64,000 nt of DNA, from positions 1 to 64,000 of the forward strand of contig CAZAGI010000037.1 in NCBI GenBank assembly GCA_964484765.1, given 5' to 3'. Positions within the stretch are counted from its first letter, which is position 1. Every line of letters begins with the position of its first letter. Positions 1 through 10,118 of this stretch are shown here, in pieces. Position numbers and translations under genes: made by a program. The stretch comes from DSVQ01 sp964484765 (GTDB taxonomy: Bacteria > Planctomycetota > Planctomycetia > Planctomycetales > Planctomycetaceae). Below the pieces are notes generated by a model that worked only from the letters and a program-made list of their open reading frames with translations, ran no database searches and had not been told where the DNA came from.

Positions 1-247
1 CATGCGCATCGAGACTTGTTTTCGTCCCTCAAATCAGGGTTAACGGCGTAAGGTGGCACTGATTGCAATTTCCGCGGCGTCGCCGATCGCTTTTGGGAAA
101 CTCGAACTCCGCTCGTAAGAAGCGTGTCTCCCGGCTAGAATTCAAAGTTCCCACCCACGGACGATACAGCGCAGACGTCCACTGTTGCAGATCGCAAGAT
201 CCGCGCTGTCGACTTGGGGGCATCGAGTTGGAGGCGGAGCAGGCGGA

Positions 248-1945
248 ATGGCGGACGAACCGAAACTGAGCAAGATCGAGGGCATCAAAGACGCCAGCCG
301 GCAACTCCGTGGCACCATTGGGGATGAGCTTCGCAGTGACGTCAACCACTTCGCCGATGACACCGAACAGCTCCTGAAGATGCACGGAATCTACCAGCAG
401 GATGACCGCGATCATCGCAAAGACAAGAACGCCGACGGCACCGCCAAGGGCAAACAGTTCATCTGCATGGTTCGTACCCGCATTCCCGGCGGCAAGGTCA
501 CGGCCAAGCAATTCCTCGATCATCTCGACCTGTGTGAGCAGTACGGCAACGGCACGCTGCGAATTACCACGCGGCAAGGGTTTCAGTTGCACGGCGTGAT
601 CAAGACGAATCTCAAGGCAGCCGTTGCGGGAATCAACCAGACGCTGCTGACCACACTGGCCGCGTGCGGCGACGTCAATCGGAATGTGATGTGCTGCCCG
701 GCCCCGATCCGCAACAACCCGGTGCACGATGACATGCAGGCCGCAGTCGACAAGCTGGCCGCGCACTTCAAGCCGAAGACGACAGCCTATCACGAAATCT
801 GGCTGACCGACGAGAACGGCGACAAGACGAACGCCGCGGAGTGGAAGCCGGTGGAAGAGCCGGTTTACGGAGCGCACTATCTGCCGCGAAAATTCAAGAT
901 GGGTGTGGCGCTGCCGGAGGACAACTGCGTCGACCTGTACACGCAGGATCTTGGGTTCCTAGGGGTTGTGCAGGATGGCAAGATCATCGGGTACAACGTG
1001 CTCGTCGGTGGCGGGATGGGACAAACTCCGTCCGCGGAGAAGACGTTTGTCGCGCTCGCGCACCGCATGGCATTCATCACGCCGGAACAACTGATTCCCG
1101 TGGCGGAAGCCGTGGTGAAGGTGCAACGCGACCATGGCAACCGTTCCGACCGCAAAATCGCGCGGCTGAAGTACCTGATCCACAATTGGGGGCTGCCGAA
1201 ATTCAAAGCCGCCGTGGAAGAATACTGCGGTCTGAAGTTGCCGGAACCGCATGCCACCGACGTGACCGATGTCGACGATCACATCGGCTGGCACGAACAG
1301 GGCGACGGCAAGTGGTTCCTCGGCATCAATGTCGAGAATGGACGCATTAAGGACGAAGGCCCGCTGCGACTGAAAACCGGGTTTCGTGCCCTGCTGAAGA
1401 GGTTGCCGCTCGATACCCGATTGACGGCATTGCAAGGCGTGATCTTGTGCGATGTCCGTTCGGAAGACCGCGCGGCGATTGATGCGCTTCTCGCCGAGCA
1501 CGGCATCAAGTCGGCTGGGGAGCTGTCGTTGCTGCGGCGGTACTCCATTGCGTGCCCGGCGTTCCCCACGTGCGGACTCGCGGTGACAGAATCGGAGCGG
1601 GCGCTACCGGGGGTGATCGATCAGTTGGAAGTCGAACTGGCAAAACTCGGCCTACCGCAGGAACGGATTTCGATCCACATGACCGGTTGTCCGAACGGTT
1701 GCGCCCGGCCTTACACGCCCGATTTGGGGTTTGTCGGCAAGACGCTGGGTAAGTACACCATCTATGTCGGCGGGAATGTCCAAGGCACGCGGCTGGGGTT
1801 TATCTACAAAGACCTGATCCCGCAGGCCGATCTGGTGCCGGCGCTCACGCCGCTGCTGCACGACTACAAAGCCCACCGCCACGCCAATGAATCGTTTGGA
1901 GACTATTGTGCCCGCAAGGGTGCGGATTCACTGCCGAAGGAGTAA
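248..1945 (+). CDS. cysI: Assimilatory sulfite reductase hemoprotein (CysI/NirA family)
   Basis: A 565-residue siroheme/[4Fe-4S] enzyme of the CysI/NirA family. It would carry out the six-electron reduction of sulfite to sulfide in the cytoplasm, feeding cysteine synthase (cysK at 16.5 kb). The N-terminal half shows the family strings LRGTIGDEL, HGIYQQDDRD and TRQGFQLHG. The cluster-binding cysteines lie in CPAFPTC (C436, C442) and GCPNGC (C481, C485), the expected C-x5-C and C-x3-C pairs. The length is close to E. coli CysI (570). I chose the ATG at 248 because a GGAGGCGGAG Shine-Dalgarno stretch lies just upstream; an in-frame extension to 185 has no family similarity. Ferredoxin and NADPH-flavoprotein partners are not in the window, so the electron donor is unknown. 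Nitrite reductase is less likely given the strong CysI-like N-terminus. Confidence 0.92.
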   Translation: MADEPKLSKIEGIKDASRQLRGTIGDELRSDVNHFADDTEQLLKMHGIYQQDDRDHRKDKNADGTAKGKQFICMVRTRIPGGKVTAKQFLDHLDLCEQYGNGTLRITTRQGFQLHGVIKTNLKAAVAGINQTLLTTLAACGDVNRNVMCCPAPIRNNPVHDDMQAAVDKLAAHFKPKTTAYHEIWLTDENGDKTNAAEWKPVEEPVYGAHYLPRKFKMGVALPEDNCVDLYTQDLGFLGVVQDGKIIGYNVLVGGGMGQTPSAEKTFVALAHRMAFITPEQLIPVAEAVVKVQRDHGNRSDRKIARLKYLIHNWGLPKFKAAVEEYCGLKLPEPHATDVTDVDDHIGWHEQGDGKWFLGINVENGRIKDEGPLRLKTGFRALLKRLPLDTRLTALQGVILCDVRSEDRAAIDALLAEHGIKSAGELSLLRRYSIACPAFPTCGLAVTESERALPGVIDQLEVELAKLGLPQERISIHMTGCPNGCARPYTPDLGFVGKTLGKYTIYVGGNVQGTRLGFIYKDLIPQADLVPALTPLLHDYKAHRHANESFGDYCARKGADSLPKE

Positions 1946-2008
1946 CAAGCGGGCAGCAAAGCCGGCTGCAAACCCGAATCGTGCCGCATTCCTGCATGAC
2001 AGCGCCGA

Positions 2009-3760
2009 CTAAGGGCTTTTCGCCTTGGCTCCCGCGGGCTCCAGGAACCAGACGCCGCGCGTGACACGGCCGGGTGGAGGCAACGGAATCTGTTCCGACG
2101 TGAGTTGCATCATCGCCCAGCGAAACACCAGCGATTCCCGATACGGACCATAGGCCGGACCCACATACTTCTTGAATCGCTCCACGGTTTCGGTCGCCTT
2201 GATTCGCGCCAGCGAGATTGCCGACATCTGTCGCACTTCGGAAAACTCGGGGGGCATCGTCGCGGGGTCGATGACCCGCGCAATGAGCAATTCGGCGAGT
2301 TCGGGATTGGTCGTGCCTTCGTACAGTTTGCCGAGCGCCCATGCGGCGCACGGACGCGAAAATTCACCCAGTGACAGGGTCAATGGCAAATACTCCCGCA
2401 GCAATTTATCGGCCGGCATGTACTTCATGACGCCCAAGGCTTCGAAGAGATGCGCGACATGCGTATCGACCGTTCGGTTGGACAATCCTTTGCGGCGCAG
2501 TTCGGTTTGCGCCTGGGCTTGATCGAGAATGGCTTGACGTGTGTCCGGAACGGCGAGCTTCCGCAGTCCCCAGGCGGTCGTCACTGCCACTTCACCGCGC
2601 GGCGAGACGAGCAGTTCGACGAACCGATTCGCCGAGGACTTGTCATCGAGCGTGGCCAGCACGAGTGTGGCCTGCTCCTGACCGCGCCAGGATTCTTCGG
2701 CTAGGACTTCACGGCTGATTTGCAGAACCGCGTCTTGCAATTCTGGTTGTTTGGCAAGCACAACGAACTCATCGCGGATGGTGCCGCGCAAGCCGGGATG
2801 CCGGTCGTCGAGCAGGCGGCCGACAAACCGCACGCGGTCCGGTGTGGGCCAGGCAAGATAGGCCGCAATGCCTTCGCGGCGCACATTGGGGTCTTTGTGG
2901 CGCATGGCGTCTTCGGCGAGGGTCAACATCACTTCCGGCGCGAACGCCCGCAGCCGCGCGAGTGCTTTCGAAGCGACCGTCGGTTCGGGCTCACGGGCTA
3001 ATCCCGTGAGAAGCGCAATCGCCTCGGTCGACTCATGGTGTGAAAGCAACGCGACGGCACACAATTGTCGAAACGTCCCACCTTGCTCCGCGAGTTTCCT
3101 GGCTAACGCTTCAAGCCCCGTCGCGGCGATTTTCCCACTCGCTTCCGCCGCCGCCAAACGTTCTTCCAGTGACGCTTCGGACGACTCGACCAGTTCCAGC
3201 AACCGCGGCAAAGCCGACGGATCACCGGTCGTTCCCAGTCCGCGGATGGCCAGCAAACGGTCCTGTCGAAGCAAGCCGTTGCCGACGAGCCGCCCTTTCC
3301 ATACGGCTTGAATCGGTTCATATTTCCATACTGCCAGCGCAGGTTCGACCAACTGCCGCAGCGATTGCCCGCCAGCACGTGCGTGGCGATCCAGCGCTTC
3401 CGCCGATGCCCGATCATTCAACGTGATCAGCGCTCGCGCCGCGGCGAAGCGAACCACCGGATCGAGCTGTTCGCGATGGAAGACTTCTTGAACATCGGGG
3501 AGGAGCGTTTCGACTCCGGGCACGCCGGCTTCCACCGCGCGGGCTACCGTTTCGGCGGCCATCCGCTGCAGATCGACTTCGGGACGCTTGAGGGCCTGCC
3601 GCCACAGCGGCAAACACCGTTCATCGTATTCTTCGATGGAATTCTGGGCGGGAATGTCGGGATCGATCAGCGACACGAAATCGGTCCGTATGACATCGGC
3701 GGCAAGCCCTGTCATCGGCCAGATCAAGACGATCAACCAGTAATGCCGTATTGCTGACAT
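2009..3760 (-). CDS. Secreted HEAT-repeat protein
   Basis: A 583-residue protein with an N-terminal signal peptide (hydrophobic stretch LIVLIWPMTG, likely cleavage near residue 20). The rest is alpha-helical repeats of HEAT type, with recurring units of the LPRLLELVE and AIALLTGLAR kind. It is probably a periplasmic scaffold or binding surface; no catalytic motif is visible. The ATG is preceded by GAGGAAGA at good spacing. It is the last gene of a leftward run behind an ABC-2 permease (49 bp gap), an ABC ATPase and a large membrane protein, so it probably works with that exporter. Secreted HEAT proteins are common in planctomycetes, but I cannot assign a substrate. Confidence 0.75.
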   Translation of the reverse strand: MSAIRHYWLIVLIWPMTGLAADVIRTDFVSLIDPDIPAQNSIEEYDERCLPLWRQALKRPEVDLQRMAAETVARAVEAGVPGVETLLPDVQEVFHREQLDPVVRFAAARALITLNDRASAEALDRHARAGGQSLRQLVEPALAVWKYEPIQAVWKGRLVGNGLLRQDRLLAIRGLGTTGDPSALPRLLELVESSEASLEERLAAAEASGKIAATGLEALARKLAEQGGTFRQLCAVALLSHHESTEAIALLTGLAREPEPTVASKALARLRAFAPEVMLTLAEDAMRHKDPNVRREGIAAYLAWPTPDRVRFVGRLLDDRHPGLRGTIRDEFVVLAKQPELQDAVLQISREVLAEESWRGQEQATLVLATLDDKSSANRFVELLVSPRGEVAVTTAWGLRKLAVPDTRQAILDQAQAQTELRRKGLSNRTVDTHVAHLFEALGVMKYMPADKLLREYLPLTLSLGEFSRPCAAWALGKLYEGTTNPELAELLIARVIDPATMPPEFSEVRQMSAISLARIKATETVERFKKYVGPAYGPYRESLVFRWAMMQLTSEQIPLPPPGRVTRGVWFLEPAGAKAKSP

Positions 3761-3809
3761 CGAACGTCTTCCTCAGAATCATCTCTGTGCCGGCCGTTGC
3801 GAACGCTCG

Positions 3810-5471
3810 TCATTGAGGCCGTGAAACCTGCCAGGTCCGCACAAACAACACCAGCAATCCGACCAGCGACGAGATTCCCAGGAACCACCAGTTGGCGGGC
3901 AGCAGTTCGTATTCGCGAAAGCCCGGAAATCGCAGGATCGAAAACGCTGCTGCGATGGGATTGATGGTCAATGCCGCCTGCACCACGTCGTGGCCGAAGG
4001 GGGCGTTCCGCGCCAGCCAGACGAGAATCGGCCCGCCGCACACCGCGAGTTGAAAGGCATACGCCGCCGCGGTGGCCGACGTGGTGCGACGGAACAGGCT
4101 GCCGACAGCGGCGCTTGTCATCAACACAAACACCGCCGTAATTGCCAAGCTGTAAACGACGCGCTCCACCTGTTGCCGTTGACCGGGATCAATGTAGACC
4201 ATCACTACATAGCCCGGGATCGTTGCGCACAGCACCAGCATCAATGTCAAAATCACACTGAGCAACTTCCCCCAGACGATGCGCACGACCGACAGCGGAG
4301 TCATCTGCAGAAGCACCCAACCACCGGTTTCGATTTCGGTGGACAGCAGCCCAGCCGCGAGGCTCGGAGTGATTAACACCAGCAGCGCGATCTGCAAGAC
4401 CACCATGACGGCCCCGACCGTTGCCACATCCAGATCGACCGTGCGCGTGACCGTCAGGATGGAAATCGCCAGCGACAGCACCGCGCACGTGGCGACCAGC
4501 CGTAACAGCCAGTGCAACCGTCCGAATTTCCGGCAGCGAAATTCTTTCACCATCACCGGATTGGTGAACGGCCCGATCGAACCCGAGCGGCGCTGCGGAT
4601 CGACAATGAACACGAGCCGCCGCAAGAGTTGCACGCCGAAGCCCTGATCATTGCTGATCGTGCCCGCAGCGCGTGAGCGGTCGAAAATCGAATGATTCAG
4701 CCGTGAAACCGTCGCCAGCGAACAAATTGCCGTGATGGTCAGTGAAGCGATGATAAAGCGGCCGACGAGATCAGCCGAGGAAACCACGCCACGGCTGCCG
4801 GCATCGCCCATGGATAACATCGAGCTCAGGGCGGCATACGGCGACACGCACCGTGCGCCATCCGCGAGTGTCGCCAGCAGGCCTTCGGTTCCGGCGAAGA
4901 GGGGATACGGCAGCATGACGACGACACTCATCGTCAGCACCAATCCGTACGCGCCGCGCACGGCTGCATCGGTCGATGTCGAAAGCACGCTGACCAGCAG
5001 GCTGGTGGAGGTGAACTGCAACGCGGTGAGCGCCAACAAAAAATACATTGCGAGCAAGCCGCGGGTCAACGAAACACCGCCGAGCGCGTAGCACGCTGAA
5101 GCCGCGGGCACGCTCGCCGCCAGCAGCAGACAGGCGAGCCCCAGCACAGCGAGCAATTTCCCGAAATAGATCCGCCATGGTCCCAAGGGCGTATTCAACA
5201 ACAGCGCGAGTGTCCCCGACCGCGTTTCGCGCACGATGCTGGTCGCCGGAAACGCGGGTAGCATCAACAACAGTGCGGTCAGCAGCCCCATGGAAAACGT
5301 GCGAAACAGATCAAGTGATTGACTGCCCGACAGCGCCACGCGGGCATCGGTCGGCCACCGGAGCATCACCAGCATTGCAAAGCTCACCGCGATGGCACAC
5401 AGCAGGAGCGCGAGACGCCGGCGGCGCAGCAGCACGATCAGTTCACGCCAGACGACGGGATTGGCGAGCAT
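3810..5471 (-). CDS. ABC-2 type transporter permease
   Basis: About 553 residues with many hydrophobic segments, arranged as two ABC-2 permease halves. Each half begins with a charged segment of the family type (NPVVWRELIVLLRRRR and, mid-protein, NPVMVKEFRCRKFGR) followed by six or so membrane spans. It would form the membrane channel for the ATPase encoded immediately upstream. The start at 5471 sits one base after the ATPase stop (TGA-G-ATG), which indicates translational coupling. An in-frame upstream extension to 5513 would overlap the ATPase gene by about 40 bp and is less likely. The NPVxxxE repeat suggests a fused duplication of a single permease. The substrate is unknown. Confidence 0.85.
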   Translation of the reverse strand: MLANPVVWRELIVLLRRRRLALLLCAIAVSFAMLVMLRWPTDARVALSGSQSLDLFRTFSMGLLTALLLMLPAFPATSIVRETRSGTLALLLNTPLGPWRIYFGKLLAVLGLACLLLAASVPAASACYALGGVSLTRGLLAMYFLLALTALQFTSTSLLVSVLSTSTDAAVRGAYGLVLTMSVVVMLPYPLFAGTEGLLATLADGARCVSPYAALSSMLSMGDAGSRGVVSSADLVGRFIIASLTITAICSLATVSRLNHSIFDRSRAAGTISNDQGFGVQLLRRLVFIVDPQRRSGSIGPFTNPVMVKEFRCRKFGRLHWLLRLVATCAVLSLAISILTVTRTVDLDVATVGAVMVVLQIALLVLITPSLAAGLLSTEIETGGWVLLQMTPLSVVRIVWGKLLSVILTLMLVLCATIPGYVVMVYIDPGQRQQVERVVYSLAITAVFVLMTSAAVGSLFRRTTSATAAAYAFQLAVCGGPILVWLARNAPFGHDVVQAALTINPIAAAFSILRFPGFREYELLPANWWFLGISSLVGLLVLFVRTWQVSRPQ

Positions 5472-5472
5472 C

Positions 5473-6483
5473 TCACCGGCCTCCCGTCGTCGCGGCGGCA
5501 TCGGGCCGGGCAAACGTCATGAAGGCTTCTTCCAGGTCGGTTTGCAGTTCCCGGAATTGGGCCACGCGAATCCCACCGCCCACCAGTTTTTCCAGAACGC
5601 GGCCCAAATCGGCCTCGCGCATCGTGGTTCGAAAGCGCACGGCCCCTTCCGTCGTCGCTTCGGTGACTTCCGCACCGGTTTCGACTTCCGCCCGCACGAT
5701 CTGCGCCGCCGCGGAAACTTGCTCGGCCGAGACCAGTTGCAATTCGATCGTCCGCTGCTGGCTCACCTGCCGGCCAATCTCTTCCACGGTTCCGAACGCG
5801 CGCAATTTTCCGTGCGTCAAGATCGCCATGCGATGGCAGATGCGCGACAGTTCGGCGAGGATGTGACTCGTCACCAGCAACGTCTTGCCTGACGCCGCGA
5901 GCCGAATCAGCAGATCGCGCATTTCCACGCGGGCTTGCGGATCCAGACCGTTTGCCGGTTCATCAAGAATCAGCACGCGCGGATCGTGCAGCAAGGTGCG
6001 CGCGATCCCCACACGCTGCTGCATGCCGTGGCTGAGGCTTTCGACGTACTTGTCGCGCATGTAAGCCGTGCCGGTGGTCTCCAGCACTTCTTCGATGCGC
6101 TGGATGCGTTGCCGGCGTGCGATTCCGAACGCGGCCCCGAAGAAGTCGAGATACTCGTGCACCCGCATGTTGTCGTAAGAGCCGAATTTATCGGGCATGT
6201 AACCGACGAGTTGTTTAATCTTGCGGCTGTCAGCGACGCAATCGGCTCCGGCGATCCGGGCGGTTCCGGAGGTCGGCCGCACCAGTCCGACAAGGATTTT
6301 GATCGCCGTGGTTTTTCCCGCACCGTTGGGACCGATCAGTCCGAGAATCTGCCCGGCGGCGACTTGCAGCGTCAGATTATCGAGGGCCGTGAATTGCCCA
6401 TATTGTTTGGACAAGCCTTGGATTTCGATCACGTTTTCCGCGTGCTTTTCCGGTGGACTCACAGATTGTGCCTCGCTCAACAC
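5473..6483 (-). CDS. ABC transporter ATP-binding protein
   Basis: A 336-residue cytoplasmic ABC ATPase that would energise the adjacent permease. Walker A is GPNGAGKTT. The signature motif is LSHGMQQ, a common variant of LSGGQ in the ABC-2 exporter ATPase family. Walker B is VLILDEP, followed by a His switch in VTSHI. After the nucleotide-binding domain is a C-terminal domain of about 90 residues, as in ABC-2 exporter ATPases of the CcmA/NatA type. The start codon is GTG, with TTG possible one codon later. Its 3' end abuts the permease start. Drug, lipid or polymer export are all compatible with the family. Confidence 0.9.
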   Translation of the reverse strand: MLSEAQSVSPPEKHAENVIEIQGLSKQYGQFTALDNLTLQVAAGQILGLIGPNGAGKTTAIKILVGLVRPTSGTARIAGADCVADSRKIKQLVGYMPDKFGSYDNMRVHEYLDFFGAAFGIARRQRIQRIEEVLETTGTAYMRDKYVESLSHGMQQRVGIARTLLHDPRVLILDEPANGLDPQARVEMRDLLIRLAASGKTLLVTSHILAELSRICHRMAILTHGKLRAFGTVEEIGRQVSQQRTIELQLVSAEQVSAAAQIVRAEVETGAEVTEATTEGAVRFRTTMREADLGRVLEKLVGGGIRVAQFRELQTDLEEAFMTFARPDAAATTGGR

Positions 6484-6569
6484 CCGCGTGCCGGGCCCTG
6501 TTCCGAAGAGTAAAAATCAGACAAAAGCACCAAGGGGACATCCGTCGGTCGCCCGCATGAGTTCGCACA

Positions 6570-9038
6570 TTATGTTCCGCCGCTGTCTTCAACCGCATTG
6601 GCGTGAACCTCGACTTCCAGCGATTCGATCTGCCAGTAAGACTTGCGTTCATCTCGCGCCGCGGCCGCCTGCGGATCGTCGCCCGTCCCCGCGACATGAA
6701 TCAGGAACACGCCGCCGCGAGTCAACGGAAATGCTGCGGCATCGGTCAGTTCTGCGCGGAGTGTTCCCGCGGGCTTGTCCCACGTCTGCAAAACCTGAAG
6801 ACGCCCGTCTTTCCAGCCGGACAATTGCAGGCGGCTCATTTGACCCACCACGCGGACCGTCACCACCAGCGACTGCATTTCCAGCGGGGCCAGTTCTAAT
6901 GGAATCTGGGCACGCAACCACGTGGCCCCCGGCGACGACCGCTCCTGCCACACGCCGGTCCGGGAACTCAATAACCCTTGCTGGACCGTGCCATCGGGAC
7001 CCGTCGTTTCACGAAATGAGATCAACGGCGCGGGAATGACGACGCTGCTTCCCACCGGCGGCCGCTGCCACGTCAGCGGCACCATCACCATCGCCGTACC
7101 GGTCGTCTGCAGATCCTCTCCGAAACGGAGGCCGCCGTCCAAAGGCGAGGTCCAGTAGATGAGCACCGGCTGTGGCGGCAGCGCTTCCCGATTCACTCCG
7201 CCGAACATCGTTTCCAACACATGCGACCGTCGTCGCTGTTCGTCGGACAGGACCTGCGCTGCCAGGAATTGACCAGCTCCCAACGTATCCCGCGGACCAG
7301 CATGGAAGGCTCCGCTGGTATCCAGTTGGACGCCGAGTCGCCCTGTGGACGCCAGAATGACGGCATCTTCCGGCGGTTGTTTCGGCGGTTGCGTCAATAT
7401 GCCGTGAATTCCCTCCGCATCGCATGTCGCACTGGCGACCAGCGGTGAAGGCAAGGCCACCGACGTGGAAAACTCCGCCAGACGCATCCCGGCCGGTTGT
7501 TCGACATTTTCCCATTTCCACGAGCGCAAATCGGTCCAGGTCAGTCGCCGATTGAGATTGGAAAGCCCGGTCATGTCTGGAGCGATGCGGCCTCCGTGCA
7601 CTCCCTGGATCGGGACGGCACGACCGTCGGAAAAATAAGTTCCTGCCACTCCGCGCACGCGGAGCAACTCGCCGCCGGGAATCGCCTCCGCGACCTGCAA
7701 TTGCACGACGGTGGACGGAACCGAAAACCGCTCCCGCATTCCGGTCAGAACCAGTGCCGCGCCAAACGCGAGGCTTAACACGGGTGCAGCCACGCCAATC
7801 CATTCAAGTCGTTGTTTTCGCCAGAGCACGACCGTGCTGCCCAGCAAGAGCAGCGCAAAACTTCCCAAAGCCACGGCGACGGATGCGCGACCGGGAATCG
7901 AGTAACCGACGTAACCTTCCACAATGGGCTGCAACGCTTCCGGCAGCGCGCCCCGGTTCGTCGCCGGGACAAAAAAGTTCGATGACAATTCAATTGCCGG
8001 ATCGATCGGGTCTGATTTGTCGTCGAACTTTGTACTCGGACGGAGCCAGCCCCGCGCTCCGAGCGTCGTCACCAGCACTTTGCCCGAACCGTAGTCGAAC
8101 CAGAACGCCGCCGGCCAATCGTCGATGGCATATTCCACCTGCGCAGTGGGCGCCACCACCCGCACAAACGGAACCGGCAATTCGTGTTCGGCACTTTGAA
8201 ACTTCGCCACCTGCTTTCGTGAGACCGGATCCAGCGTGAAGGAATTTAATTCGACGCGATCCACTTCCGCGAGACGACAGCGCTCCCCCAGCAGCTTTTC
8301 CACCGTGGTGGTCTGCACCTGATCGAGCATGATCCATAGCGATCCGCCGGAGGCAACCCACGCCCGCACGGCTTCTGTCGCGGCACTATCGTCGGCAATC
8401 CGGTTGTCCGCAATCACCAGTTTTTCCAAGGCGGCATAGCCGTCCAATGTCGCTGGAAGAAAGTTGTCGGCCAAGTCGTAAGTTTGAGGTGGAAAAGATC
8501 CTTTGGAACGGCATCCGAGAACGAGTGCGCGGACCGCCTGCGCATCAGGATTGGTGTCGACTTCATTCGCTGGACCCATCAACCCCGTGGCGGAGATCGG
8601 GTCGCTGAGCTGGATCAGGTCGTCCCCCGATAACTTGCCGGAGTCATCGCGCACCAGCTGTTCGCTACTGCCACCGGTTTCGAACGTATGCGTCGTGAGA
8701 TTGAAACCCTCGGGACGATTTCCCGGGGTCGCGGGAACCCACAGGGGATAGGTGATCTCCATCAGCGACTGTGGAGGAAGCCATTGCACGCGGCTGTATT
8801 GCAGCGCCGAATCGTCGCCAATAAATCCGTAGGTTTGCAGGACCGCCTCGCGATCCGATCGATTCACCATCCGCATCCGCACGAGATTCCAGCGCCCGGC
8901 ATAGTACCGGTACTTGCCCACACCTTTGCGGGGACCCAGCAACACCGCACTGCGGAATTCGGGCTCTTCGGCTGAACACGTAGAAATCGCCCCGCCAAGC
9001 ACAATCAGGCCGCAGAGGACGCGGTGAACCGCCAGCAT
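6570..9038 (-). CDS. Large secreted/membrane protein with GATase-like fold, exporter-associated
   Basis: A 822-residue protein of unknown function. An N-terminal signal sequence (VLCGLIVLGGAISTCSA) is followed by an extracytoplasmic domain. This includes a segment reminiscent of the class I glutamine-amidotransferase-like fold seen in planctomycete membrane proteins (AWVASGGSLWIMLD). Mid-protein are two membrane helices (VALGSFALLLLGSTVVLW and VLSLAFGAALVLTGM), and a second large beta-rich domain follows. No catalytic triad is apparent. I prefer the ATG at 9038, which has AAAGGA a few bases upstream, over the GTG at 9050. It is the first gene of the leftward exporter operon (86 bp before the ATPase), so it may be an auxiliary or substrate-binding component. 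Confidence 0.7.
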   Translation of the reverse strand: MLAVHRVLCGLIVLGGAISTCSAEEPEFRSAVLLGPRKGVGKYRYYAGRWNLVRMRMVNRSDREAVLQTYGFIGDDSALQYSRVQWLPPQSLMEITYPLWVPATPGNRPEGFNLTTHTFETGGSSEQLVRDDSGKLSGDDLIQLSDPISATGLMGPANEVDTNPDAQAVRALVLGCRSKGSFPPQTYDLADNFLPATLDGYAALEKLVIADNRIADDSAATEAVRAWVASGGSLWIMLDQVQTTTVEKLLGERCRLAEVDRVELNSFTLDPVSRKQVAKFQSAEHELPVPFVRVVAPTAQVEYAIDDWPAAFWFDYGSGKVLVTTLGARGWLRPSTKFDDKSDPIDPAIELSSNFFVPATNRGALPEALQPIVEGYVGYSIPGRASVAVALGSFALLLLGSTVVLWRKQRLEWIGVAAPVLSLAFGAALVLTGMRERFSVPSTVVQLQVAEAIPGGELLRVRGVAGTYFSDGRAVPIQGVHGGRIAPDMTGLSNLNRRLTWTDLRSWKWENVEQPAGMRLAEFSTSVALPSPLVASATCDAEGIHGILTQPPKQPPEDAVILASTGRLGVQLDTSGAFHAGPRDTLGAGQFLAAQVLSDEQRRRSHVLETMFGGVNREALPPQPVLIYWTSPLDGGLRFGEDLQTTGTAMVMVPLTWQRPPVGSSVVIPAPLISFRETTGPDGTVQQGLLSSRTGVWQERSSPGATWLRAQIPLELAPLEMQSLVVTVRVVGQMSRLQLSGWKDGRLQVLQTWDKPAGTLRAELTDAAAFPLTRGGVFLIHVAGTGDDPQAAAARDERKSYWQIESLEVEVHANAVEDSGGT

Positions 9039-9207
9039 CCATCCTTTCACGCGCAGGCACTCCGACTGGATCGATCAGCACTGTGAGACAGGAAAGTGTC
9101 TGCGCAAGATAATGCATTCCTGCACGGAACACCAACCGTCACCGTGTTCCCGTCCAGGGCCAACGGGTTTAACAAGCTGGGTTGGCCGGGGCTGGACCGC
9201 CTTGTCA

Positions 9208-9750
9208 TTACCCACAAATCTTCCTCAATGCGGCTTGGGTTTGGAGGGCGAGAGTGAGGCGTTCGGTGCCGCGCCAGAGGGTGAGCCAGCCGGGGTCGCC
9301 GGGGCTTTTGCGGAGCAGGAAGCCGCCCAGGCCGGCGAGGTGGCGGATGAAATCGTGGACGGTCGGCAGCGGTCGTTTCCGGAGCGTTTCCAACAGCGGC
9401 AGCCCTTTGCGCGGCACCACCTTCGCCGCCGGGGTCTGCGGGGCGGCGCGGGCCAGTTGCTTCAATGCCAGCCACCGCACGGCCAGCACGCTGGTGATCC
9501 CGGCGAGCGCTTCGAAGCACGGGGCCGATTCGTACTGCCGGTCTTCGAGCCCACAGCCGGTCTTCATCGCCTTGTGCAGTTCTTCGATTAACCAGCGTTG
9601 TTCGTAGATCACGGCAATGGCCAGTGCCTCATCCAAGGTCGTCACGGGCAGGCTGGTCCATAAGACTCAGCGCAGCGGGGTGACTCCCTCAGGCGGGTGC
9701 ACTTCGCGGAGTTCCACCAGCGTCTGACGCAGTCCCCGGAAGTGGGCCGC
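9208..9750 (-). pseudogene. Remnant of an IS4-family transposase with an in-frame stop
   Basis: The C-terminal part of an IS4-family (DDE) transposase. The open segment below 9645 contains YEQRWLIEELHKAMK, which fits the Y-(2)-R-(3)-E-(6)-K signature of the family. Upstream, the same frame continues through LRQTLVELREVHPPEGVTPL, typical of the preceding beta-strand region. It is interrupted by TGA at 9669-9667, where related proteins usually have Trp (TGG to TGA is one substitution). Similarity fades near 9750, so the N-terminal catalytic part, the first Asp residues and the left inverted repeat are missing. The element is dead and lies between two unrelated gene groups. A longer overlapping reading frame (9642-9917) is only the shifted frame of this remnant. 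Confidence 0.75.
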
Positions 9751-10118
9751 GTGTGTTGAATGACGATGGGATCGACTGGAAAAACTCGCCAAGAAACACA
9801 TCGACGATTGTGCATAATTGGCAGGATGATGCACTGTTGGTGTCTTTTGAACAGTTTATTAGTGTTTTTTTGTTCAAAGGCTAATGGGGGTAAAACACGC
9901 CTTTTGGATAATTGCACAGCGTAAAGTGCGGTTTGTTCGGGAACAGGTCATTACAACATCGGGATTAAGAATCCGAGTGCCGGCTTGTGTCCGGGGGCCT
10001 CGGCCGATCTCGATACGTCTGCCTCGGTGATTCTGATGGACAACAGCGCTGGCGACAGCTGGTCGTACCATCACCGTTTCCAGATAAAACGGCTACCGTA
10101 TTTCAGTTTGTGCTCAAG
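9751..10118. other. Intergenic region without recognisable gene
   Basis: No convincing coding frame. The stretch around 9800-9900 is AT-rich compared with its surroundings. It holds a short inverted repeat (TTTGAACA at 9846-9853 and TGTTCAAA at 9871-9878) with a T-run in the loop. Its origin may be linked to the adjacent decayed insertion sequence, but I saw no terminal repeats or target duplication. Confidence 0.4.
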
